A stretch of 64,000 nt of DNA from an uncultured Acidobacteriota bacterium (GTDB taxonomy: Bacteria; Acidobacteriota; Terriglobia; Terriglobales; Acidobacteriaceae): NCBI GenBank assembly GCA_903873705.1, contig CAIQPK010000069.1, forward strand, positions 38,647 to 102,646. The letters are read 5' to 3'. Shown here one piece after another: positions 24,058 to 32,546 of the stretch. The notes beneath the pieces were generated by a model that saw only the letters and a program-made list of their open reading frames with translations, made no database searches and was not told the DNA's origin. Made by a program: the position numbers and the translations under genes. Position 1 is the stretch's first letter, and every line of letters begins with the position of its first letter.

Positions 24058-25425
24058 ATGCTCTCCCGCCGACGCTTCCTGATATCCGCCGCAGCCACCG
24101 CGCCCGTACTCGCCCTGCAAGCCCAGGAAAAACCCGTACCGGCCAAAGACGCGAAGGAATCGCCCACACCCGCGCTTCCCGCCGCCATCCTCGCCCTCGC
24201 CGACCGCCGCAAAGACATCGTGCCCATCACCACCGAGGAGCGCGAGACGCGCCTCGACCTCGCCCGCGAACTCATGAAGCAGTACAAGATCGACGCCGTC
24301 GTCATCACCACCGGCGCCTCCATGCAGTACTTCACCGGCAGCCGCTGGGGCCAGTCCGAGCGGCTCTTCGCCTTCGTCATCCCCGTCGCCGCCGCGCCCT
24401 TCGCCATCCTTCCCTACTTCGAGCACGACCGCTACGCCGAAATCTCCCTCAAGTTCCCCGAGCGCGACTCCATCCTCTCCTACCGCTGGCAGGAAAACGA
24501 AGACCCCTACGCCGCCCTCCGCGCCGGCCTCGTCGAAGCCGGCATCACCACCGGCAACCTGGGCATCGAGGAGCACACCCAGTTCGCCTTCTCCAACGCC
24601 ATCGCCATCGCCTGCCCGGCCATCAAGCTCGTCTCGGCGACACCCGTCACCGCCGGTTGCCGCTCGCTCAAGTCCCCCGCCGAGCTAGCCTGCCTCCGCC
24701 TCGCCAACGCCATCACCATCGACGTTTATAAAGCCGCCTACCTCTCCTGCGGCCCCGGCGACACCAACCACCGTTTCACCGAGCTCATCAACCTCGGCTA
24801 CGCCCGCAGCGGCGTCCAGGGCGAAGCCTCTTGCCAGGTTGCCGAAAACTCCGCCGTCCCCCACGGAACCTCCAAGCCGCAAGTCATCCGCGAAGGCGAA
24901 ATGGTCCTCATCGACGACGGCTGCACCGTCGACGGCTACACCTCCGATATCTCGCGCAGCTTCGTCTACGGCACAGCCTCGGACCTCCAGCGTGAAGTCT
25001 TTCAGACCGTCCACAACGCGCAATCCGCCGCGCTGGCCGCAGCCCATCCCGGCGCGGAAATGCAGGCCGTCGACGCCGCCGCCCGCGAAGTTATCGCCAA
25101 GGCCGGCTACGGCCCCGCTTACACCTACTTCACCCACCGCGTCGGTCACGGCATCGGTCTCGACATGCACGAGTGGCCCTACCTCGTCGCCGGCAACACC
25201 CAGAAGCTGGCCCCCGGCATGCTCTTCTCCAACGAGCCCGGCATCTACCTGCCCAACAAATTCGGCATCCGCCTGGAAGATGACATGCTCATCACCGAGC
25301 AAGGCGCCGAACTCCTGACCCCCCAAAGCCCCAGCCTCACCGACCCCTTCGGCATAGCCGCCCAAAGCAGCGAACCCGCCGCATCAAAGACTGAGGAAAA
25401 GCCCGCCGGACAGCCGAAAGACTAG
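24058..25425 (+). CDS. Tat-exported Xaa-Pro aminopeptidase (M24 family)
   Basis: 455 residues from ATG 24058, which gives a clear twin-arginine signal (SRRRFLISAAATAPVLAL). The N-terminal creatinase-like domain (~60-200) includes GASMQYFTGSRWGQSERLF. The catalytic pita-bread domain has its metal ligands in order: LIDDGCTVDGYTSDISRSF (~285), HRVGHGIGLDMHEWP (~360), SNEPGIYLPNKFGIRLEDD (~395). It likely cleaves N-terminal residues before proline in the periplasm. The stop overlaps the convergent CocE-type gene by 4 bp. Confidence 0.9.
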   Translation: MLSRRRFLISAAATAPVLALQAQEKPVPAKDAKESPTPALPAAILALADRRKDIVPITTEERETRLDLARELMKQYKIDAVVITTGASMQYFTGSRWGQSERLFAFVIPVAAAPFAILPYFEHDRYAEISLKFPERDSILSYRWQENEDPYAALRAGLVEAGITTGNLGIEEHTQFAFSNAIAIACPAIKLVSATPVTAGCRSLKSPAELACLRLANAITIDVYKAAYLSCGPGDTNHRFTELINLGYARSGVQGEASCQVAENSAVPHGTSKPQVIREGEMVLIDDGCTVDGYTSDISRSFVYGTASDLQREVFQTVHNAQSAALAAAHPGAEMQAVDAAAREVIAKAGYGPAYTYFTHRVGHGIGLDMHEWPYLVAGNTQKLAPGMLFSNEPGIYLPNKFGIRLEDDMLITEQGAELLTPQSPSLTDPFGIAAQSSEPAASKTEEKPAGQPKD

Positions 25426-27365
25426 TGCGCGAGCACCATTAGCTCCACCCCACTGGCCGCCCCAGCCTGGTGAAACACAGTTTCGGTCGCCTTCTTGAAA
25501 TCCTCCGGCTTCGCCTTGTAAATATCCTCAAACACCTGCGGATTGCGATCGACCAACGGGAACCACGAGCTCTGCACCTGCACCATGATCCGGTGACCCT
25601 TCAGGAACGTATGGTTCACATCCTGCATCGTGAAATCGACAGTCGTCACCTTCCCCGGCATCAACGCCTCCGGCTTCTCCCATGAGTTCCGAAACTTCGC
25701 CCGCATCGGCTCGCCGCGAACCAGCTGCTCATAGCCCTGCATGTACACCGGCGCCGCGCCCGTCACCCGTTTGCCCTGCGCCTCATCCCCACTCTTGAAG
25801 TCCTCCGGATACACATCAATCAGCTTCACCACAAAATCCGAGTCCGTCCCCGTCGACGCAATCCTCAGCTTCGGCATCAACGGTCCCGCCACCGTCACAT
25901 CCTCCGTCAGCGGCTCCGTCACATACGTCAATACGTCCGGTCGCCGCGCCGCGAAGCGCTGATCGTCTGCCATGTATCGCTGCGGCGTGGTGTCTGTCGT
26001 GTACTCCGTAAACGGCACTGGATGGGCCGGGTCGCTCACGTATTCGTCCTTGCCCACCTTCTCCGTCGGCGCGCTCCAGCTCAGTCCGCCGCCCTCGCGA
26101 AAGTACAGCATCTTCGCCGAAACCTCCTTCGGCGGCCAGCTTGCATACTTCTTCCACACGTTCGATCCCGTCTCAAACACAAAAGCCTTCGGCATCTCCG
26201 TCCAGGACGCGCCCTTCAGCCAGTGCTCGAAGAAAGGCGCCTCAATCTTCTCGCGATAAAACGCCGCCGTCGCCGAGCCGAAACTCACATCGCCCAGCGT
26301 CCGTCCATCGCCGCGCGACCACCCGCCATGCACCCACGGCCCTTCCACCAGCACGTTCTCAGCGGACGCCGGGCTCTGCGCATCGATAGCATGAAAGATC
26401 TTCACCGGCCCCGACAGGTCTTCCGCATCGAACCACCCTCCCACCTCCATCGTCGCGGCCTTCACGCCATGCATGTGCGCGGATATGTTCCTCACCTTCC
26501 AGTAATCGTCATACGTCGCGTGGGCCACCTGGTCGTGATACAGCGGATTCGTTCCTCCCGCCGGCGTATCCAGCGCACCCATCGTCCCCATCTTTAGGTA
26601 GTACGCATAAGCATCCTTCGTTCCCGTGTCGAAGTTGCTGCGCGGCTCGGTCGTGGTTGGATTCTTCTGCGGCGCAAACCCTTCCGCATAGAACGAGTGG
26701 TTCTGCTCCAGCATCGCCGCGCCACCGTGGTAAGCGTCATCGCCCATCCACAGGTCCGTCACCGGTGCCTGTGGGCTCGCCGCTTTGATCGCCCGATGCC
26801 CATCAATAATGCTCGCCGCTGCATAAAACCCCGGATAGCTGATCCCCAGGATCCCTACCTTGCCGTTGTTCGCCGGAACATTCTTCAGAAGCCACTCCAC
26901 CGTATCGAACATGTCGGTAGATTCATCGACACCCTTGCCATCCTTGGCTGGCGTCATCTCCAACCACACACCTTCGCTATCCCAACGGCCGCGCACATCC
27001 TGGCACACCAGTATGTAGCCGCTGCGGATCAGGCCCTCATTGCCCACCACCCGCGGCATTACCTTGTCCTCACCATAGGGAGCGCAGCTATACGGTGTGC
27101 GCGACATCAGGAACGGATACGGTCCAGCATCGGTAAACTGCCCCGTAATCGGCGTATACACCGCCGTAAACAGCTTCACCCCGTCCCGCATGGCGATGTG
27201 ATATTCGTGCTTGGCGTAGTGGGTCTTGAAGTACTCCACCATCTGCCGCTGCTGCTCCTGCGGAGAAAGCGAAGCAGGTGTTGCCGATGCCGCCGCCGTC
27301 TGCGCTCTCCCGGCAACGCCCAGCAACAAACATCCCACCGCCACCCACATTCGCAAAGAACCCAT
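25422..27365 (-). CDS. exported CocE/NonD (X-Pro dipeptidyl-peptidase S15-type) hydrolase
   Basis: 647 residues from ATG 27365, chosen because it gives a signal peptide (MWVAVGCLLLGVAGRAQT). The S15/CocE alpha/beta-hydrolase core is clear: YHIAMRDGVKLFTAVYTP, the nucleophile elbow LGISYPGFYAAAS (Ser ~200), and WVHGGWSRGDG carrying the likely His region. A C-terminal jelly-roll begins at about residue 470 (VTYVTEPLTEDVTVAGPL). Such enzymes cleave esters, amides or acyl-peptides. Convergent with the M24 peptidase and divergent from the first VWFA gene. Confidence 0.88.
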   Translation of the reverse strand: MGSLRMWVAVGCLLLGVAGRAQTAAASATPASLSPQEQQRQMVEYFKTHYAKHEYHIAMRDGVKLFTAVYTPITGQFTDAGPYPFLMSRTPYSCAPYGEDKVMPRVVGNEGLIRSGYILVCQDVRGRWDSEGVWLEMTPAKDGKGVDESTDMFDTVEWLLKNVPANNGKVGILGISYPGFYAAASIIDGHRAIKAASPQAPVTDLWMGDDAYHGGAAMLEQNHSFYAEGFAPQKNPTTTEPRSNFDTGTKDAYAYYLKMGTMGALDTPAGGTNPLYHDQVAHATYDDYWKVRNISAHMHGVKAATMEVGGWFDAEDLSGPVKIFHAIDAQSPASAENVLVEGPWVHGGWSRGDGRTLGDVSFGSATAAFYREKIEAPFFEHWLKGASWTEMPKAFVFETGSNVWKKYASWPPKEVSAKMLYFREGGGLSWSAPTEKVGKDEYVSDPAHPVPFTEYTTDTTPQRYMADDQRFAARRPDVLTYVTEPLTEDVTVAGPLMPKLRIASTGTDSDFVVKLIDVYPEDFKSGDEAQGKRVTGAAPVYMQGYEQLVRGEPMRAKFRNSWEKPEALMPGKVTTVDFTMQDVNHTFLKGHRIMVQVQSSWFPLVDRNPQVFEDIYKAKPEDFKKATETVFHQAGAASGVELMVLAH

Positions 27366-27437
27366 CGCACCACCGCCAAATCCAAAAAGTTGAAATTCTC
27401 TCCGGATTCTACGCTCTCCACCGCCGCCCCTTTCTGG

Positions 27438-27443
27438 CATACT
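27438..27443 (+). promoter_or_regulatory. -10-like CATACT six nt before start, VWFA gene 1
   Basis: TTTCTGGCATACT-TCTCGC-ATGAAGTTTCC. The same arrangement precedes VWFA genes 2 and 3. Confidence 0.55.
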
Positions 27444-27449
27444 TCTCGC

Positions 27450-28607
27450 ATGAAGTTTCCCGGCACTCTCCGAGCGCAAGCCACACGTCTCGCTGGAGTT
27501 TTGCTTGCCGCCACCCTGGTGACGTCCTGCCGTGCACAGCAGGACCCCGCGCCCACCGACGACCCGCCGCCCAACCCCGGCTACACGCTCGAAGTCTTCG
27601 CCGACCTTATTCAGCTCCCCGTCCTGATCCTTGGTCCGCATCTCGACGTTGCCCCCAAAGTCGACGGCTCAAAGCTCCTCGTCAGCATCGACTACCGCAC
27701 TCCTTTCACCCCCACACACGTTAGGCCGCAGGGTGATGACCCCATCGCACTCGCACTCTTCATCGACTCCGGTGACCCGCAAAACATCATCGTATCCTCG
27801 TTTGCTTCGTCGCTTCCCCGCATCACTTCGACGCTCAAGCCGCAGGACCGCGTCGCCGTCTATGTTCTCGATTGCGCACTCGTCAGAGCAGTCGATTTTA
27901 CCGTCCCCGACGCCGAGTCGGGCAATCACCTCAAGTCCGCCACGCGCGAGGCCATCAACACCCTCAAGGCCCGCCGCAAAGCCCAGAAAGGCTGTCCCGC
28001 TCCCGTCCACACGTTGGAGGCGCTCACGGCCATTACCGCCGAACTGCAGAAGCAACCAGGCCGTCGCGTCATCTTCGCCAGCGTCACCGGCACAGACGTC
28101 GCTGGCGCCGTCTCCTCACTCGACATGCAACGTAACGCCGACACCCGCTCCGTCACCATCTTCGGCGTCACTGGCATCGATAGCGTCTCCTTCAGTTCTC
28201 TCGACACCGGCGGAGGCCCAACAAACAACAACAGCCCCATGAGCCGCCGCAATGCAACGCCCAGCTTCACTCCCAACCCCCGCACCCTGCGCCCCGGCGG
28301 ATCCGCATTCGGCGCACTTTGCGAGTCCACCGGAGGCATCAGCCACCAGGTCACCGACGAAGCCCTCGACGACGTCATGCGGCGCTTTGTCCGTAACCTC
28401 CGCGAGCGATACATAGTCGAGTTCCCTCGCCCCAAGGACATCGCCGGCTCACACCTCATCTCGGTCAGCCTGCCCAAGAGCGAGGTCTTCATTCGCACTG
28501 GCTCCATTTCTTTCACCTACACCGAAGTCAAAGGCGATCCCAACGCAATTCATCGGAAAGCTTCGCCTGAAGAAGCCGACGAAGAAGACCCCGACAAGGC
28601 TCCCTGA
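27450..28607 (+). CDS. VWFA-related Acidobacterial-domain protein, copy 1
   Basis: 385 residues. The N-terminus has a Sec signal with possible lipobox VTSC (Cys27). The domain matches the acidobacterial VWFA-related family: QGDDPIALALFIDSGDP at the position of the MIDAS loop, DRVAVYVLDCALVRAV, PGRRVIFASVTGTDVAGA, and the hallmark end VRNLRERYIVEFPRPKD. The classical metal site DxSxS is missing. Cys142, Cys172 and a Cys in FGALCESTGGIS are shared with the two neighbours. Function unknown. First of three tandem paralogues. Confidence 0.85.
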   Translation: MKFPGTLRAQATRLAGVLLAATLVTSCRAQQDPAPTDDPPPNPGYTLEVFADLIQLPVLILGPHLDVAPKVDGSKLLVSIDYRTPFTPTHVRPQGDDPIALALFIDSGDPQNIIVSSFASSLPRITSTLKPQDRVAVYVLDCALVRAVDFTVPDAESGNHLKSATREAINTLKARRKAQKGCPAPVHTLEALTAITAELQKQPGRRVIFASVTGTDVAGAVSSLDMQRNADTRSVTIFGVTGIDSVSFSSLDTGGGPTNNNSPMSRRNATPSFTPNPRTLRPGGSAFGALCESTGGISHQVTDEALDDVMRRFVRNLRERYIVEFPRPKDIAGSHLISVSLPKSEVFIRTGSISFTYTEVKGDPNAIHRKASPEEADEEDPDKAP

Positions 28608-28668
28608 GTGTCAGCCAGGCCAACAAAATCCTGACATTTTCGTCTCCTCAGGCGTCCTGCATTTCTGA

Positions 28669-28674
28669 CATACT
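28669..28674 (+). promoter_or_regulatory. -10-like CATACT six nt before start, VWFA gene 2
   Basis: TTTCTGACATACT-TCTCCC-GTGAAATTTCC; nearly the same 25 bases as before gene 1, so the promoter was duplicated with the gene. Confidence 0.55.
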
Positions 28675-28680
28675 TCTCCC

Positions 28681-29736
28681 GTGAAATTTCCGGTAAGTCG
28701 CGCGTTCCGCAGCTGCTCCGTCGCCGCCCTGGCGACGCTCGCTTTGCTCGCCGCTGCTCCAGCTCGACCGCAAACAACTGAGCCCACCTTCACCTTCCAC
28801 ATCACCACCACCCTCATCCAGATTCCCGTCATCATCCGCAGCGCCAACCTCGAGTACGTACCGAAGATCAACCCCGAAAAGATCACCATCACCATCGACC
28901 ACAGCAAGCCCTTCGCCCCCGCCCACGTCCGCTCCGAAGGGGACGACCCGCTCTCGCTTGCCATCCTCCTCGACCCCGGCATCGGCGAGAACGATCTGCT
29001 TCCCGTCCTCGGCAAAGAGCTGGAAAAGGCCGCCAAACGCTCACTACACGCCCAGGACAGCGTCGCCATCTACGCCCTCAACTGCAGCCTGCAACGTGTT
29101 GCGGACTTCTCGCCCGCCAATCCCGCTGCACTCCACGCGGCCATCGATCAAGCCAATGCCCAGATCAAGCAGCACGGCCCCTGCGCAAAGCGCCTCGGTC
29201 TCCGTGACGCGATCGCTCAGGTCGCCGCCGACTTCGCCACCGCCGGCGGTCGCCGTGTCATCCTCGCCCTCTCCAGCGGACACGATAACGTCAGCAATAT
29301 TTCGACTGAAAAGGTCTATCAGTCCACCCGCGACCTCGGCGTAGCCGTCTTCGGCATCGCGCCGGAAGTCGCCAAAGACATCGACCAGCCCACCACCTAC
29401 GCCGGCTTCAACGGCGTCATGCACCTGCAGTCACCCATTGACACTGGTTTCAATGAGCTCTGCACCAAAACCGGCGGCATCGCCCGCCTTTCTCCAGCCG
29501 ACACCCTCGCCTCCTCCCTCAGCGACTTCATCAAGTCCCTCCGCGACCGCTTCATTGTCGAATTTCCCCGCCCCGCCGACACCACCGCTGGCGACCACAC
29601 CATCCTCATCGCCATCCCCAGGAGCGACGCCGTCATCCGCGCCGCCGGCATCGCCGTCCCCATCTCCGACGCCCACACCCTCGTGCGTCCAGGCGAGCTG
29701 GACAGCGACGGCGCAGGCTCGCCCCCCAGGAAGTAA
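28681..29736 (+). CDS. VWFA-related Acidobacterial-domain protein, copy 2
   Basis: 351 residues from GTG, with a Sec signal (FRSCSVAALATLALLAA, ending AAAPARPQ). It aligns along its length with copy 1: EGDDPLSLAILLDPGIGE (no DxSxS), DSVAIYALNCSLQRVADF, GGRRVILALSSGHDNVS, and SLRDRFIVEFPRPADTTAG. Cys135 and Cys168 and the Cys in FNELCTKTGGIA correspond to those in copies 1 and 3. The 73-bp gap to copy 1 contains its own promoter-like box. Probably periplasmic. Confidence 0.85.
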   Translation: MKFPVSRAFRSCSVAALATLALLAAAPARPQTTEPTFTFHITTTLIQIPVIIRSANLEYVPKINPEKITITIDHSKPFAPAHVRSEGDDPLSLAILLDPGIGENDLLPVLGKELEKAAKRSLHAQDSVAIYALNCSLQRVADFSPANPAALHAAIDQANAQIKQHGPCAKRLGLRDAIAQVAADFATAGGRRVILALSSGHDNVSNISTEKVYQSTRDLGVAVFGIAPEVAKDIDQPTTYAGFNGVMHLQSPIDTGFNELCTKTGGIARLSPADTLASSLSDFIKSLRDRFIVEFPRPADTTAGDHTILIAIPRSDAVIRAAGIAVPISDAHTLVRPGELDSDGAGSPPRK

Positions 29737-29795
29737 TTCCCAGCAGCCCGTAACAATGTCAGCAAGAAGTGACATTCGTTCTCTTCCGCTTCTGG

Positions 29796-29801
29796 CATAA
29801 T
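29796..29801 (+). promoter_or_regulatory. -10-like CATAAT six nt before start, VWFA gene 3
   Basis: CTTCTGGCATAAT-GCCCAC-ATG; third copy of the arrangement seen before VWFA genes 1 and 2. It decides ATG 29808 as the start. Confidence 0.55.
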
Positions 29802-29807
29802 GCCCAC

Positions 29808-30896
29808 ATGGTCAGCCAACCGATGCGCAGTTTCCGGCAGCGGCCTGCCTCTGTGGGCCTCTTCGTTCTGGCGCTCCTCTGTGTAGCCGTCACGCCTGCT
29901 CGTGCCAGTACCACCGCGCAGCAAGATCCCGCTCCCTACACGCTCCATGTCTATACCAATCTCGTCCAGATACCGACACTGATCCTCGACCCGGGCCGCA
30001 GCTACGTCCCCAAACTCGACCGCCGCCGCGTGATTGTCAACGTCGATTCGGGGGTTCCTTTCCAGCCCGTCCGCGTGCGCCGCGAAAGCGACGACCCCAT
30101 CACTCTCGCTATCCTCGTCGACACCAGCGGAGCCGAAGACGGGATGTTCGCCTTCTTCCCCGAAGCCATGGCCCGCATTGCCCGGCTCTCGCTTCAACCC
30201 GACGATCGCGTCATGTTCTACGCGCTTGACTGCTCGCTCGTCCAGGTCGCCAAGGCCAGCCCGCCTGACCCCGAACTCATGAAGCAAGCCGTCCAGCGCG
30301 CCATCGAAAACGAGCAGACTCATGGCGCTGCCGCCCGGCCGGGAAACTGCGAAAAATCGCTGCACATCGACAACGCGCTCATCCAGCTCGCGCACGATCT
30401 CCAGCATGAGCCCGGCCGCCGCGTCATTCTTGCCATCACCGAAGGCATCGACAGGTCCAACGAATCCGCCCCCGACAAGACCATCGACGCCGCCACCAGC
30501 TCCGGCGTCGCCATCTTCGGTTTGAGCAACACACCCTACAGCCCGTTCGAGACGCTATGCGAACAGACAGGTGGCCTCGTTCGCCACGTCAATGCCGCGT
30601 CGCTCAATACCCAGCTCTCCCGCTTCGTTCAGACCGTCCGCGACCGCTACATCGTCGAGTTCCAACGCCCGCCGCAGGGTATCCGCCGCGGCAAGCACAA
30701 CATCGCCATCAGCGTCCTCGGGCTACCCACCTTCGTGCGCCCCGGGGGCACCTCGGTCACCATCGCCGACCCCTGCGCGCCGGCCGACAAACGTGCCATG
30801 CGACACGACCATGCCACCCCACGGCCCTGCGTCGGCACACCGCCACCAGGGCCCGCCCTGCCCCCATCGGCCGATCCATCTCAGCCCGGCTCGTAG
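29808..30896 (+). CDS. VWFA-related Acidobacterial-domain protein, copy 3
   Basis: 362 residues from ATG 29808, chosen from the promoter-like box 6 nt upstream; a TTG at 29769 is in frame but would lie upstream of that box. Signal peptide SVGLFVLALLCVAVTPARA. Domain blocks: ESDDPITLAILVDTSGAED (a partial MIDAS, DTSGA), DRVMFYALDCSLVQVAKA, PGRRVILAITEGIDRSNE, and VRDRYIVEFQRPPQGIRRG. Cys142, Cys181 and the Cys in FETLCEQTGGLV match the neighbours. It has a Pro-rich C-terminal tail. It ends 2 bp from convergent holA. Confidence 0.85.
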   Translation: MVSQPMRSFRQRPASVGLFVLALLCVAVTPARASTTAQQDPAPYTLHVYTNLVQIPTLILDPGRSYVPKLDRRRVIVNVDSGVPFQPVRVRRESDDPITLAILVDTSGAEDGMFAFFPEAMARIARLSLQPDDRVMFYALDCSLVQVAKASPPDPELMKQAVQRAIENEQTHGAAARPGNCEKSLHIDNALIQLAHDLQHEPGRRVILAITEGIDRSNESAPDKTIDAATSSGVAIFGLSNTPYSPFETLCEQTGGLVRHVNAASLNTQLSRFVQTVRDRYIVEFQRPPQGIRRGKHNIAISVLGLPTFVRPGGTSVTIADPCAPADKRAMRHDHATPRPCVGTPPPGPALPPSADPSQPGS

Positions 30897-30898
30897 GC

Positions 30899-32029
30899 CT
30901 ACGACGCCTCTGCCAGCGCCTCGGCCCTCACCACCCCGCAGAGTTGCAGCACCAGCCGCTCCAGCACCAGCTTCTTGTCAGGCGGGCTCGATCGCAGCTC
31001 CAGGTCTGCACGCGCAATCGCCCGTAACCCTCGCGTCAACTCCCCGCGGTCACGATACCGCCGCGCCTGCGCAATCAGCTGGTCCGCCGCAAACGGCGCC
31101 ACGCGAAACCCGGGCCACAACACGCCCCACATCGCCCGCTGGTCCGTCACGCGCTTCTCATTCAGGATCAGCATCTGCCGATACGTCTTGGCCAGCATGA
31201 ACACATGCCCGATCGCCGCCTCGTCCCCACCCTCCGACGCATTCAGCAACCCTTGCAACAGCGCCAGCGCCCTCGGAGCATCTTTCAAACTGATCGCATC
31301 CGTGAGCTCATACAAACTCCGCTGCTTCGCCGCAGACACCATCGTCTCCACGTCTACCACCTCCACCCGCGCGGCTCCCTCAGCCTGCGCAAACAGCAGC
31401 AGCTTCTCCAGCTCACTCGCAATCGTCAGCATATCCGCGCCCAGCGCATCCACCAGTTCCCGAGCCGCGTCGTCACTGAACGGCGTCCCACCTTTGACCG
31501 CAGCATCCAACACCCACGCCACGGCATCGTCCTCGCTCACCTGCTGCAGCTCCACCACGCTGCACGCTTCGCCCAGCGTCTCGCGAATCTTCTCCGCGCG
31601 CTCCTTGTCGGTCATATCCATGCGCCGCACATCGCTCGGCAGCGCAATATGGTCAGCGACAAAAATCAACAGCGCTTGCGGATTCGGCCGACGAAAATAA
31701 TCATCGATCGCCGCAAACTCATCCTTCTTGGACCCCCGCCCATACAGCGACTTCACATTCCGGATAAACAGCACCTGGAACGGCGCCATCAACGAAGGCG
31801 TCTGCGCCAGGTCCAGCGTCTCAAAGATCGACGTCTCTGCCAGGTCAATATCATGGAGACAGAAGTCCCTCAGCTCCGGCGGCACCAGCGCACTTAGCAC
31901 CCCACGCCGGCACATCTGGTACAGGAACGCCTCACTGCCCAGCAGCACATACCCCGGCCGCCGCGCATCGCCGCTCACTTCGGATAGAAACCGCTCCACC
32001 GCCGCAAAACTCCGCAAACTCTTCGCCAT
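30899..32029 (-). CDS. holA: DNA polymerase III delta subunit
   Basis: 376 residues from ATG 32029, whose A is shared with the lptE stop (TGATG). It is the clamp-loader delta subunit that opens the beta clamp. The N-terminal region (RRPGYVLLGSEAFLYQMC), the central ALLIFVADHIALPSDVRRM, GGTPFSDDAARELVDALG and RSLYELTDAISLKDAPRALALL match the HolA family; the C-terminal collar domain contains LRAIARADLELRSSPPDKKL. lptE-holA adjacency is widespread in bacteria and supports both calls. Confidence 0.92.
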   Translation of the reverse strand: MAKSLRSFAAVERFLSEVSGDARRPGYVLLGSEAFLYQMCRRGVLSALVPPELRDFCLHDIDLAETSIFETLDLAQTPSLMAPFQVLFIRNVKSLYGRGSKKDEFAAIDDYFRRPNPQALLIFVADHIALPSDVRRMDMTDKERAEKIRETLGEACSVVELQQVSEDDAVAWVLDAAVKGGTPFSDDAARELVDALGADMLTIASELEKLLLFAQAEGAARVEVVDVETMVSAAKQRSLYELTDAISLKDAPRALALLQGLLNASEGGDEAAIGHVFMLAKTYRQMLILNEKRVTDQRAMWGVLWPGFRVAPFAADQLIAQARRYRDRGELTRGLRAIARADLELRSSPPDKKLVLERLVLQLCGVVRAEALAEAS

Positions 32030-32544
32030 CAAAACGACTCGAGCACGTCGCTCACCACGGCTTCTGCGAACTCCCGCGCCATCCGTTTCACCGCAAAACC
32101 ATCTTCCTGGATGAACCCCGAAAGGTCCTGCGTCGACTGGTACTGCTGTCGCCACGCAAACGCGTCGTTGCGATAAAGCACCCGCCCATCATGCGCCGTC
32201 ATCACCACTTGCGCCGTCACCGTTACCAGGTAGCTCGATGTCTGTCCGCTCGAGGGGTCATACGTCAACGGCACAATCGTCTGCCCGGTGATCGTCCCCC
32301 GCAGCACCGCATCCGCGCCCGCGCCGCTCGTGTTTAGAACCCGATACTTCGTCCGCGTGTTCAACTCCCGGACCACGGCCTCGGTGAACACCGTCTCCGT
32401 GCGATAGGCCTGGACCTTCGATTGAAAAATCGGCACCGCCAGCGTCCGCGTATCTGCTGGCAGGTGCGTCGCCGCCCCCACCGCGTGGTACCCACACCCC
32501 GTCAGTCCCAACAAAGCCGCCACTAAAGCCAATCGCAGACGCAT
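32029..32544 (-). CDS. lptE: LPS-assembly lipoprotein LptE-like
   Basis: 171 residues from ATG 32544, with a lipoprotein signal (RLRLALVAALLGLTGCGYH). It is the outer-membrane lipoprotein that plugs and supports LptD in LPS export. It has the LptE-type TRTLAVPIFQSKVQAYRTE, then FTEAVVRELNTRTKYRVL, and a late VVMTAHDGRVLYRNDAF. It starts 2 bp after the stop of the M1 peptidase gene and overlaps holA by one base. Sequence identity in this family is low, so gene order adds support. Confidence 0.85.
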   Translation of the reverse strand: MRLRLALVAALLGLTGCGYHAVGAATHLPADTRTLAVPIFQSKVQAYRTETVFTEAVVRELNTRTKYRVLNTSGAGADAVLRGTITGQTIVPLTYDPSSGQTSSYLVTVTAQVVMTAHDGRVLYRNDAFAWRQQYQSTQDLSGFIQEDGFAVKRMAREFAEAVVSDVLESF

Positions 32545-32546
32545 CG

